A DNA stretch of 9,698 bases from Syntrophaceae bacterium UBA7544 (lineage in GTDB: Bacteria > Desulfobacterota > Syntrophia > Syntrophales > Smithellaceae): positions 1-9,698 of the forward strand of contig DLME01000228.1 of NCBI GenBank assembly GCA_002479215.1, in the 5' to 3' direction. Of the stretch, positions 1-6,440 are shown piece by piece. Each line of letters opens with the position of its first letter. The stretch's first letter is position 1. The translations under genes and the position numbers were made by a program. Under the pieces are notes generated by a model. The model was not told the origin of the DNA and made no database searches. It was given only the letters and a program-made list of their open reading frames with translations.

Positions 1-1482
1 CGGGATCACTGCCGCTACGGCTGTTTTATCACCTTTAGCCGGTGCGGTAGTAGTAGTAGTGGTGGTAGTAGTAGCTGGTTTAGCGGCCGGAGCAACAGTT
101 GGCGTGGTGGTAGTGGCAGTAGCTGGTTTTGTGGCCGGAGCTGACGTAGTGGGCTTCACAGCGGGAACCGGTTGCTCTTTCTTTCCTGCTGCGGGCACTT
201 TACCACCTCCAGCGGGCTGTTTAACGGCTGGAGCCGGTTTTTTCTTTTCTTCTATCTCAACAGCGGCGGCCTTATTAAAACCCTGCGCAGGAAACGGATA
301 AATTAATTTGGCCGTCGCGAATTCCCACGGCCAAATAATTTTTATTTTTCCACCTTGCCATTGCATAAGCTTCGGATTAGCTCCTGCTTGATGATTAATG
401 CCAAGACTCTTTACAAAAACAAATGTATCGCCCAGCGGGGATTCATATTTTGTCTTCTCCAAGGCCTTAATCAAGGCTTCACTTTCCAGAGTACCCGCTC
501 TTTTGATTGCCTCAGCAACAATCATTATATTGGTATAGGCAAGAGGACCGAAGTACGTGGCCGGAGATTCATTAAATTCCTTGTTGAAAGCATCACCGTA
601 ATCTCTGCTTGCTTTATTTTTGCTTTTCATTGATTCGTTCCAGTAACTGTACAACATAACACCTTCGGAACCCACCAAAGTAGAAAAGTCAGCAGGCCAT
701 ACCAAAGTTGTTCCTAAATAAACAGGAGGGGCAAATCCAATATTTTTAGCATCTTCCAGCATTGGTTTAGCGTCTTTTTCCGAACCATCCCAGATAAAAA
801 TATCCGGACCAAATTTTCTGGCATTACTCAATATTGTCCGATAATCTGGACTGTTATACACTTCGCCCTTCAGCAAATTTAAATAAGCTTTGGCTATGGG
901 ACTGGCAATGCTGAAACTATCGGAACCGAAAGGGTCTTCTTTATACGCAACGAATATTATTTTCTTTTTAACATTCGGATACTTTTGGACAACTTCTCTC
1001 CACATTTTTTCATAATACGCACCGAGTTCATAATCCCAAGATTGCAGGTGAAAAAACCAGTCCTGCCCCTCCAGCTCCTTTTCGATTTTTGCCGAAGATG
1101 CTCCACACCAAACCGTTACTTTCTTATATTTTTTTAAAGCCGGCACTATTCCCATAGTTGTGGCATTGGCCGTACCGCCAACAAGTATATCGACCTTGTC
1201 ACTATTGGCTAATTTCTCTACAGCGGCCAGAGCCTTATCCGGTTTCATTTCATCGTCAACTATTATTAATTCCAGCTGCCTTCCCAGCAAGCCGCCTGCG
1301 GCATTGATCTTCTTTACGGCCAATTGCATCGATTTGGACGCATCTTTACCAATTACTTCCGCCAACGGCAAAACAGCACCAATTTTAATTGTCTCTGCCG
1401 CCATAACAGAACTTGCCATTGCCATAAAAAGGAGGCCAGTTGTGAAAGCCGTTGATAAAAAGCGGATAAATATCTTAATCAT
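1..1482 (-). CDS. LivJ-type periplasmic substrate-binding protein of an ABC transporter, with a low-complexity C-terminal tail (3' end outside window)
   Basis: Predicted periplasmic receptor of a branched-chain amino acid/amide-type ABC importer (Peripla_BP_6 fold); the true ligand cannot be read from sequence. Visible are 494 codons with no stop. Residues 1-28 form a signal peptide: a short basic start, a hydrophobic stretch and a probable cleavage after VMA (26-28). The mature part begins TIKIGAVLPL, the usual first strand of this family, followed by INAAGGLLGRQLELI, DILVGGTANA and VAYKEDPFGSD, all typical LivJ-like segments. The binding fold seems to end near residue 405, close to the usual family length. 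After that comes a Glu/Lys hinge (about 408-415) and then at least 80 residues rich in Pro, Ala, Thr and Lys, with PA-x-KP units and a run of nine Thr. The start is fixed by the GGGAGGG ribosome binding site 7 nt upstream. No permease or ATPase gene lies in view, so the transporter partner is unknown. Family call firm, substrate open. Confidence 0.88.
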   Translation of the reverse strand, partial: MIKIFIRFLSTAFTTGLLFMAMASSVMAAETIKIGAVLPLAEVIGKDASKSMQLAVKKINAAGGLLGRQLELIIVDDEMKPDKALAAVEKLANSDKVDILVGGTANATTMGIVPALKKYKKVTVWCGASSAKIEKELEGQDWFFHLQSWDYELGAYYEKMWREVVQKYPNVKKKIIFVAYKEDPFGSDSFSIASPIAKAYLNLLKGEVYNSPDYRTILSNARKFGPDIFIWDGSEKDAKPMLEDAKNIGFAPPVYLGTTLVWPADFSTLVGSEGVMLYSYWNESMKSKNKASRDYGDAFNKEFNESPATYFGPLAYTNIMIVAEAIKRAGTLESEALIKALEKTKYESPLGDTFVFVKSLGINHQAGANPKLMQWQGGKIKIIWPWEFATAKLIYPFPAQGFNKAAAVEIEEKKKPAPAVKQPAGGGKVPAAGKKEQPVPAVKPTTSAPATKPATATTTTPTVAPAAKPATTTTTTTTTAPAKGDKTAVAAVIP

Positions 1483-1489
1483 TTATAAT

Positions 1490-1496
1490 CCCTCCC
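1490..1496 (-). promoter_or_regulatory. Strong ribosome binding site of the binding-protein gene
   Basis: Read on the minus strand this is GGGAGGG, 7 nt before the ATG at 1482-1480. It supports that start, which also gives a complete signal peptide. Confidence 0.8.
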
Positions 1497-1522
1497 ACAA
1501 AGTTTAATAAATGTAATCAATT

Positions 1523-1552
1523 AATATATTAAATGTTTTCACCACTGTGCAA
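1523..1552 (-). promoter_or_regulatory. Putative sigma70-type promoter of the binding-protein gene
   Basis: On the minus strand TTGCAC (1552-1547) and TATATT (1528-1523) are separated by 18 nt. The -10 is good and the -35 is partial. Transcription would start near 1515, giving a leader of about 33 nt with the strong ribosome binding site in it. The -35 lies inside the inverted repeat at 1532-1558. Not tested; based on consensus similarity only. Confidence 0.45.
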
Positions 1553-1558
1553 AACATT
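1532..1558. promoter_or_regulatory. Operator-like inverted repeat over the binding-protein promoter
   Basis: AATGTTTT (1532-1539) and AAAACATT (1551-1558) are perfect 8-bp arms around an 11-bp centre, with looser symmetry (TTAA at both outer ends). It covers the -35 and most of the spacer of the putative promoter, the usual place for a repressor dimer to sit. As an RNA hairpin it would be weak and lacks a U-tract, so a DNA-binding site fits better. The regulator is not identified. Confidence 0.35.
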
Positions 1559-1691
1559 AAATACTAGTTTATTTGTTTGAACGGTAATTCTCAGGATACT
1601 TTTTTTCTTGCTTGTAGATTGTAGTAAGATAAGCAGACTAGCAATTGAGTGAGCATTTACATAAAACATTGAAGCACTTCCCCGTAAAATT

Positions 1692-1721
1692 TAAAGTTAT
1701 CTAAAGTTATCTTCAAGTTAC
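1692..1721. repeat. Short tandem 10-bp direct repeat (two perfect units, one degenerate)
   Basis: TAAAGTTATC occurs at 1692-1701 and again at 1702-1711. A third, degenerate unit TTCAAGTTAC follows at 1712-1721. A 10-bp period puts each unit on the same face of the helix, as seen for regulators that bind direct repeats. It lies about 210 bp upstream of the binding-protein start and about 270 bp upstream of mobB. Confidence 0.5.
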
Positions 1722-1892
1722 GAGTATTTATTAACAGGAAACGCTTTTTCTGTCAAGAAATATAAAGAGAAATGCCCATGGCCTAGCTGGATTAAATGGT
1801 AGATTTGAAACACTGCCAAATAACCCTTTTTTATGCAGTTGATGATGGCGAATAACAAACAGCAAGTTTCAAAAACAACGCATATCTTCAAA

Positions 1893-1921
1893 TTGGCAGG
1901 CAGATAATTATGTGCTAGGAA
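1893..1921 (+). promoter_or_regulatory. Weak candidate promoter for mobB (extended -10)
   Basis: TTGGCA (1893-1898) is followed after 17 nt by TAGGAA (1916-1921), and a TGC just before the latter would make an extended -10. The -35 matches the consensus well, the -10 hexamer poorly. It would give a leader of about 60 nt. Low confidence in such an AT-rich region. Confidence 0.25.
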
Positions 1922-1989
1922 TAAAACAGAGCGTATTTCTGTATGTAATGAGAATAAATTTATAAATGACATTAGGATAATTATAAAGC

Positions 1990-2484
1990 ATGACTATCCC
2001 TATAGTATCCATTGTCGGCAAATCCAGCGCCGGCAAGACAACCTTATTGGAAAAAATAATTCCCGAATTAGTAAAAAGGGGATACCGCGTAGCTACAATC
2101 AAGCACGATGTTCATGGATTTGACATAGACCACGAGGGCAAGGATAGCTGGCGGCACAAAAAAGCCGGCGCCCACACGACGATTATTTCTTCGCCTCTCC
2201 GAATAGCTTTAGTTGAAGACGTAGATCATGATCAGGCGCTAGACGAAATCAGGAAGGAATATATTAAAAGGGTGGATATAATTCTTACTGAAGGTTACAA
2301 GGGCAACCCTTTCCCCAAAATCGAGGTTTTCCGCTCTGAACTAAAGCGTACGCCTTTATGCAAAAAAGAGGATAATCTGCTGGCGATTGCCTCGGATATA
2401 AAGCTGGATATTGGCGTTCCTTGTTTTGATATTAATGATTCCCCAAGCCTTGTCGATTTAATAGAAAATAAATTTTTAAAATAG
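1990..2484 (+). CDS. mobB: Molybdopterin-guanine dinucleotide biosynthesis adaptor protein MobB
   Basis: Cytoplasmic P-loop GTP-binding protein that assists MobA in attaching GMP to molybdenum cofactor, producing the bis-MGD form used by DMSO-reductase-family enzymes such as formate dehydrogenases. The 164 residues match the usual length of single-domain MobB. The Walker A motif GKSSAGKT sits at 10-17, straight after the first beta strand. Next come the family signatures IKHD (37-40), the DIDHEGKDSWRHKKAG block (45-60), where the KDS and KAG elements are typical, and LTEGYK (99-104) followed by PKIEVFR. The start is sensible because the P-loop strand begins at residue 3; the ribosome binding site is weak (AGGA about 12 nt upstream). 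It stands alone here, with no mobA, moeA or oxidoreductase gene beside it. Family call is firm. Confidence 0.92.
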   Translation: MTIPIVSIVGKSSAGKTTLLEKIIPELVKRGYRVATIKHDVHGFDIDHEGKDSWRHKKAGAHTTIISSPLRIALVEDVDHDQALDEIRKEYIKRVDIILTEGYKGNPFPKIEVFRSELKRTPLCKKEDNLLAIASDIKLDIGVPCFDINDSPSLVDLIENKFLK

Positions 2485-2503
2485 TTATCAATGATAGAAT
2501 TAG

Positions 2504-2616
2504 TTAACGGAAGTGAGAAGCAAATACGGCGATTCTCATTTCGGTCACCTTTTTCCCAACGGATCCAAGCCAACTGATCTCAGATATTGCATCGATTCAG
2601 CCTCGCTGCGCTTCAT
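2504..2616 (-). pseudogene. Possible relic of two consecutive genes (very short frames, second one PurN-like at its start)
   Basis: Downstream of thrC and on the same strand, a frame from ATG at 2616-2614 gives 23 residues (beginning [12 protein letters not shown], ending DPLGKR) and stops with TGA at 2547-2545. That stop overlaps AAGGTGA, which would be the ribosome binding site of a second frame from ATG at 2539-2537. The second frame reads [11 protein letters not shown] and stops at 2506-2504. Its start resembles the first strand of glycinamide ribonucleotide formyltransferase (PurN), but the conserved glycine-rich continuation is missing. The stretch looks more GC-rich than the DNA around it, as expected for former coding sequence. 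This is inference from very short similarity; chance is quite possible. Confidence 0.22.
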
Positions 2617-2697
2617 ACCTAAGAAAAAAATGTTTGTTATTAAATTTTAAGTGAGGCTAATTTTTCCTTTTCGTAAGCAAAGAACACCAAATCATGT

Positions 2698-4083
2698 CTA
2701 TTCCTTAATTTTTAAGCTTTCCCGCAGATGCTTTTTAAAATCATAGTAATTATTTGTCATGGATATAGCGTTCCCTGCTCGACGATCAATGTCTTTTAAA
2801 CTTTCCGGTAAATTCAATTTTAATCCCAGAAGTCTTTGAATTTCTTCCGGAAATTTTGCCGGATGCGCGGTTTCCAGGCAAATGGCTATATTTTTGTTCG
2901 AGGTTTTGTTTAGATAATCTTCCAGACCTGCCCAGCCGACAGCACCATGCTGTTCTAAAACCACGTGATAGCGTTTGTAGACACTCTGAATTGTTTTTCT
3001 GGTTTGTTCATCCGAAACGCTTATCGAATATATATATCGCCTCATTTCTTCTATATTGGGATAGCGATGCACATTTCCCGCTCGATCAACAGTGCCGCCG
3101 TACAATTCAAAGAACCGCGCCAGATTACTGGGATGTCCGACATTCATAGCGTTGGAAATACACGCTCGGGAAGGCGAAACTTTATTGTACCTGCCGGATT
3201 CTAAAAAGATAGGGAATTCATCATTTTCATTAGTGGGCATAACGAGCTTAGCCACCGGCAAGCCCATACGGCGCGCGTATTCACATCCCAGAGCGTTGCC
3301 GAAGTTCCCCGAAGGAACCGAGAAGACCACCTGTTCTTCGGCAGCGGCAAGCTGGGCGTAAGCGTAAATATAGTAAACTATCTGCGGCAAAATCCGGCCA
3401 AAGTTAATCGAATTGGCTGAAGACAAATTAAACTCAGTCAACTCCGGGTCGGCAAAAGCTTGTTTGACCAAGTTCTGGCAATCATCAAATTTTCCTTCTA
3501 CACAGAGAGCATGGACATTACCGCCGATTGTGTCGAGCTGTTTTTTTTGCCGGAGACTTACTTCTTCGGCCGGATAAAGAATAGTAACGTCAATTCCTGT
3601 CACTCCCTTAAAAGCCTCACCCACGGCGCTTCCTGTATCGCCGGATGTAGCCACCAAGATATTGATACGCTCACCTCGGGGGCGGCAATGACTCATGAGT
3701 CTCGCCATCATCCTCGCGGCAAAATCTTTGAATGATGCTGTGGGACCTTGATCCAAACGCATTATGTAGGCTTGCGGGCATACTTCCTCCAAAGGCACGG
3801 AAAAGCTGTAAGAGTCGGCAACGACATTTTTCAGAATTTCATCGGAAAACTCATCAGACAGAAACGCCCTCGCTACAAGCAGCGCAGTTTCCCGGTAAGG
3901 CTTACTTTTCAACTTTTGTATATCTTTTAACGAAAGAAGCGGTATTGTATCCGGCATAAACAAGCCTTCATCCGGAGCCTGGCCGGTAAGCAATGCCTCT
4001 CTAAACGAAACTTTTCCGGTAAAAGGAATAATCCCCGCAAAATTATTCAAATAACGATTTGTGCTGTAGTACCTTATGGACAT
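2698..4083 (-). CDS. thrC: Threonine synthase (PLP-dependent)
   Basis: Converts O-phospho-L-homoserine and water to L-threonine and phosphate, the last step of threonine biosynthesis; cytoplasmic, fold-type II PLP enzyme. The 461 residues fit the long bacterial form with an N-terminal lid domain: YYSTN near the start, then the GLFMPD segment (about 40-45). The PLP lysine is K119 in TASFKDFAARMM, and the phosphate-binding loop is TSGDTGSA (146-153). SGNFGNALGCEYA and SRACISNAMNVGHPSN further on are also typical of the family. The start at 4083 has AAGAAGGT about 7 nt upstream. It is divergent from selD, with a 187-bp spacer between them, and points toward mobB. No other threonine-pathway genes are in view. 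No sign of damage. Confidence 0.95.
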   Translation of the reverse strand: MSIRYYSTNRYLNNFAGIIPFTGKVSFREALLTGQAPDEGLFMPDTIPLLSLKDIQKLKSKPYRETALLVARAFLSDEFSDEILKNVVADSYSFSVPLEEVCPQAYIMRLDQGPTASFKDFAARMMARLMSHCRPRGERINILVATSGDTGSAVGEAFKGVTGIDVTILYPAEEVSLRQKKQLDTIGGNVHALCVEGKFDDCQNLVKQAFADPELTEFNLSSANSINFGRILPQIVYYIYAYAQLAAAEEQVVFSVPSGNFGNALGCEYARRMGLPVAKLVMPTNENDEFPIFLESGRYNKVSPSRACISNAMNVGHPSNLARFFELYGGTVDRAGNVHRYPNIEEMRRYIYSISVSDEQTRKTIQSVYKRYHVVLEQHGAVGWAGLEDYLNKTSNKNIAICLETAHPAKFPEEIQRLLGLKLNLPESLKDIDRRAGNAISMTNNYYDFKKHLRESLKIKE

Positions 4084-4270
4084 TGTGTTTACCTTCTTTT
4101 TTTAATGTCTTATCTTTAAACTCATTGCCGTAAATAAATCAATAAAAAATCGGACAGGTTTTTACAATAGCTTAGAATTAAATGAGGAATGGAATTCCGG
4201 TTGGAAAATACATCCGTATGTGTTAAAAATAACAGGCTGGAAATATATAAACAGATTGGCCAAGAGAAAA

Positions 4271-5323
4271 ATGGAAGAAAAAAAAGCCCTTCGTTTAACA
4301 GAAACAGTGCAAAGTGCCGGTTGAGCCTGTAAGATAGGTCCGGGCGACCTCTCCGAAATTTTGCGCGATTTGCCGCTGATTTCTGATCCTAATTTACTGA
4401 CGGGATTTGAACACGCGGAAGACGCCGGAGTGTATAAACTTTCCCCCGACCTTGCCCTGGTGCAAACGGTTGATTTTTTCACACCGACTGTGGATGATCC
4501 CTATACATTCGGCCAAATCGCCGCGACCAACGCTATCAATGATGTTTACGCCATGGGCGGAAAGCCGATAACCGCGATGAATATTGTTTGCTTTCCCATC
4601 AAGACGATGGATATTTCCGTGCTGCGGGAAGTTTTGCGCGGCGGCTTGGATAAAATGCGCGAGGCAGGAGTTTTGCTTGTCGGCGGACACAGCGTTGAAG
4701 ATAACGAAATTAAATATGGCCTTTCCGTAACCGGTCTAATTCATCCGGACAAAGTTTTATTGAACTGCGGCGCTAAACCCGGCGACAGCTTGATTCTCAC
4801 CAAACCATTGGGCACAGGAATTGTCAGCACGGCGCTGAAAGGCGGCGTAGTTAACGAGCAATTACTTCAAAAAGCCATTGCCTGCATGACCCAGCTCAAT
4901 AAAAAAGCTTCAGAGATGATGATTGCCGCAGGGAATATTCACGCTTGCACCGATATAACCGGTTTTGGTTTTTTAGGCCATGCCTGCGAAATGATTGAAT
5001 GCAGCGATGTCGGCATGCGCATAAATTCAGCCGCTGTGCCTATTTTTGCGGGAGTGCAGAAATTGGTGGAAACAGGTTTTGTTCCCGGCGGCCTTTACCG
5101 TAATAAAAATTTCCGAATTAAACAGATTGAAGCGGCAGCTACCTGCCGGGCATGGATTTTAGATGTTCTATTTGATCCGCAAACTGCCGGGGGGTTATTA
5201 TTTAGCTTGCCCGCGATAGAGGCGCAAGGTCTTGTGAAAAAAATGCGCAATGCCGGAATTATTGATGCCGCTATTGTCGGTGAAGTTGTTGCCGATCATC
5301 TCGGTAAAATTTTTATTTACTAG
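4271..5323 (+). CDS. selD: Selenide, water dikinase SelD, itself a selenoprotein (in-frame UGA at codon 18)
   Basis: Makes selenophosphate from selenide and ATP, the selenium donor for selenocysteine and 2-selenouridine synthesis; cytoplasmic, PurM-like fold. The frame opens at ATG 4271 and passes one in-frame TGA at 4322-4324. Read through, the N-terminus is MEEKKALRLTETVQSAG-U-ACKIGPG. This lines up with the GAGCGCKI motif of E. coli SelD, where Cys17 and Lys20 are catalytic; here they are Sec18 and Lys21. With the UGA decoded the product is 350 residues, close to the 347 of E. coli. TVDFFTPTVDDP, IAATNAINDVYAMGGKP, LVGGHSVED, TDITGFGFLGH and DPQTAGGLL follow in the expected order. A conventional caller would begin only at TTG 4361 and lose the catalytic segment. 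The ribosome binding site is weak (AAGAGA). It heads a probable three-gene run with the DHH and GalT-like genes. Confidence 0.93.
4322..4353 (+). promoter_or_regulatory. UGA selenocysteine codon and bacterial SECIS-like hairpin
   Basis: After the TGA (4322-4324), bases 4336-4340 (AGGTC) pair perfectly with 4346-4350 (GACCT). After one mismatch the stem continues with 4333-4334 pairing to 4352-4353. The apical loop CGGGC (4341-4345) starts 17 nt past the UGA and has G as its second base. This agrees with the known bacterial SECIS rules for UGA-to-loop distance and for a G in the first two loop positions, which SelB recognises. Structure drawn by eye, not folded computationally. Confidence 0.75.
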
Positions 5324-5360
5324 GTGGATTAGCCGGCAGTATTCCATTTGAACTCAAAAA

Positions 5361-6440
5361 ATGAAAATAGAATCTATTCTAATCAAAAAAGAATCCGAGC
5401 AAAACTTTAAAAAGCTCATGGATATGGCACGCCCTGACGATTCTCTGCTCTTGCTTATGCACGGCAGCCCTGATCCCGACGCTATAGCTTCCGCCATGGC
5501 CCTGCATGAAATTATCCGGCGGACAAAAGGCCTGGCTAAAAGTATTTTTGTTTCCACGGAGCCGCTGGTCAGACAGCAAAATGCCGAATTTGTTTTTTCC
5601 ATGCGCCTCCATATCGACTTAGTCAATCAAGTGGACTTGAAGGCTTACCGCTTAATCGCGCTTTTAGATGCTCAACCTTCTTTTCTTAGTGGCGCATTGG
5701 CCTTTATCCAACCGCATATTGTTTTCGATCATCACCCCCGCGAAGGAAAATGGCAAGCGGATATGGAAGATATCCGGCCTAACTACGGCGCTTTATCTAG
5801 CATCTTAACCGAATATTTGCTTTGTGCCCGCGTGAAAATCCCCCGCAACTTGCACACAGCCCTTCTTTATGGAATCAAAACTGATACGGACAATTTTGAT
5901 CGCGATACTATTTTCGAAGATATCAGCGCTTACACTTATCATACAAAATACGCCAATATGCAGCTGATCCGCCGCATCGAACTTAATCAAACGCCAGGCC
6001 GTTTTTTGAAATATTACGATCATGCCTACCATCACATGAACAATTTTCGCGGCCGGAGGGTTTGTTACTTGGGGGATATAGAAAGCGCCGATGTTTGCGT
6101 TCAGGTGGCCGATTTTTATCTTCACTTAATCGGCACTCACTATGTTGTTGTGGCCGGAATCGTAAGCGATAAATTTATCATCACTTTCCGCGGTGACGGA
6201 TACAGACAGGATTGCGGCGCCATTGCGCAACGGGCTTTCGGATTATTGGGTAAAGGCGGCGGACATAGGAGCGCCGCGCGAATGGAAATCTCCCTGGAAG
6301 CACTGAAAGAAAAGTTGGGAGGAAATTTATCCCAGCGCAATGTCGATAAGTTTCTTTTAGAAAGCCTGAAAAGATATCAAAGAACAAATACCGCCAGACA
6401 TGAACATTCCAAAAACAATACTCGGAAGGAAAATCTATGA
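5361..6440 (+). CDS. DHH-family phosphoesterase (NrnA/RecJ-like, DHH + DHHA1)
   Basis: Predicted cytoplasmic Mn-dependent phosphoesterase. Relatives hydrolyse nanoRNA, pAp or cyclic dinucleotides; which one applies here cannot be told. The 359-residue protein has all metal-binding motifs: HGSPDPDA (34-41, motif I), LLDAQP (101-106, motif II), FDHHP (122-126, the DHH triad) and YGIKTDTDNF (170-179, motif IV). The C-terminal DHHA1 domain has the substrate-binding GKGGGHRSAARM segment (297-308). No CBS, PAS/GGDEF or membrane segments are present, so it is a stand-alone enzyme, not a GdpP-type membrane regulator. ATG 5361 is the only start possible after an upstream in-frame stop at 5349-5351; it lacks a convincing ribosome binding site, so it may depend on translation of selD 37 nt upstream. 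Its stop overlaps the start of the next gene (ATGA). Domain call firm, substrate uncertain. Confidence 0.88.
   Translation: MKIESILIKKESEQNFKKLMDMARPDDSLLLLMHGSPDPDAIASAMALHEIIRRTKGLAKSIFVSTEPLVRQQNAEFVFSMRLHIDLVNQVDLKAYRLIALLDAQPSFLSGALAFIQPHIVFDHHPREGKWQADMEDIRPNYGALSSILTEYLLCARVKIPRNLHTALLYGIKTDTDNFDRDTIFEDISAYTYHTKYANMQLIRRIELNQTPGRFLKYYDHAYHHMNNFRGRRVCYLGDIESADVCVQVADFYLHLIGTHYVVVAGIVSDKFIITFRGDGYRQDCGAIAQRAFGLLGKGGGHRSAARMEISLEALKEKLGGNLSQRNVDKFLLESLKRYQRTNTARHEHSKNNTRKENL

Larger units (their letters stand above)
1483..1989. other. Gene-free AT-rich intergenic region between divergent genes
   Basis: This 507-base stretch separates the minus-strand binding-protein gene from plus-strand mobB. 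It holds the promoter, operator-like repeat and ribosome binding site of the former, a 10-bp tandem repeat at 1692-1721, and a weak candidate promoter for mobB near 1893-1921. The only reading frame of any length (1718-1972, minus) gives an 84-residue product with no recognisable motif and has no clear ribosome binding site, so I do not call it. I saw no tRNA, known riboswitch or mobile element remnant. Confidence 0.6.

Noticed and set aside
59..301. Plus-strand open frame rich in Val, Ala and Gly
   Set aside because: It is the antisense of the low-complexity tail of the binding protein; the composition comes from the repeat, and there is no ribosome binding site or motif.
1718..1972. Minus-strand 84-residue open frame in the long spacer
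   Set aside because: No recognisable motif, no convincing ribosome binding site and AT-driven amino acid content.
2511..2540. Stem TGAGAA/TTCTCA as a terminator of mobB
   Set aside because: Only six pairs with a 13-nt loop and no adjacent U-tract; too weak to call.
2295..2573. Minus-strand 92-residue open frame across the end of mobB
   Set aside because: It is mostly antisense to mobB, which is a clear gene, and its product has no family features.
4322..4324. TGA in selD read as a frameshift, stop or sequencing error
   Set aside because: Both sides stay in the same frame, the position is that of the catalytic Cys/Sec, and a SECIS-like hairpin follows, so selenocysteine is the better reading.
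4361..5323. selD starting at TTG 4361
   Set aside because: This would drop the catalytic Sec18 and Lys21; the upstream frame from ATG 4271 matches the SelD N-terminus.
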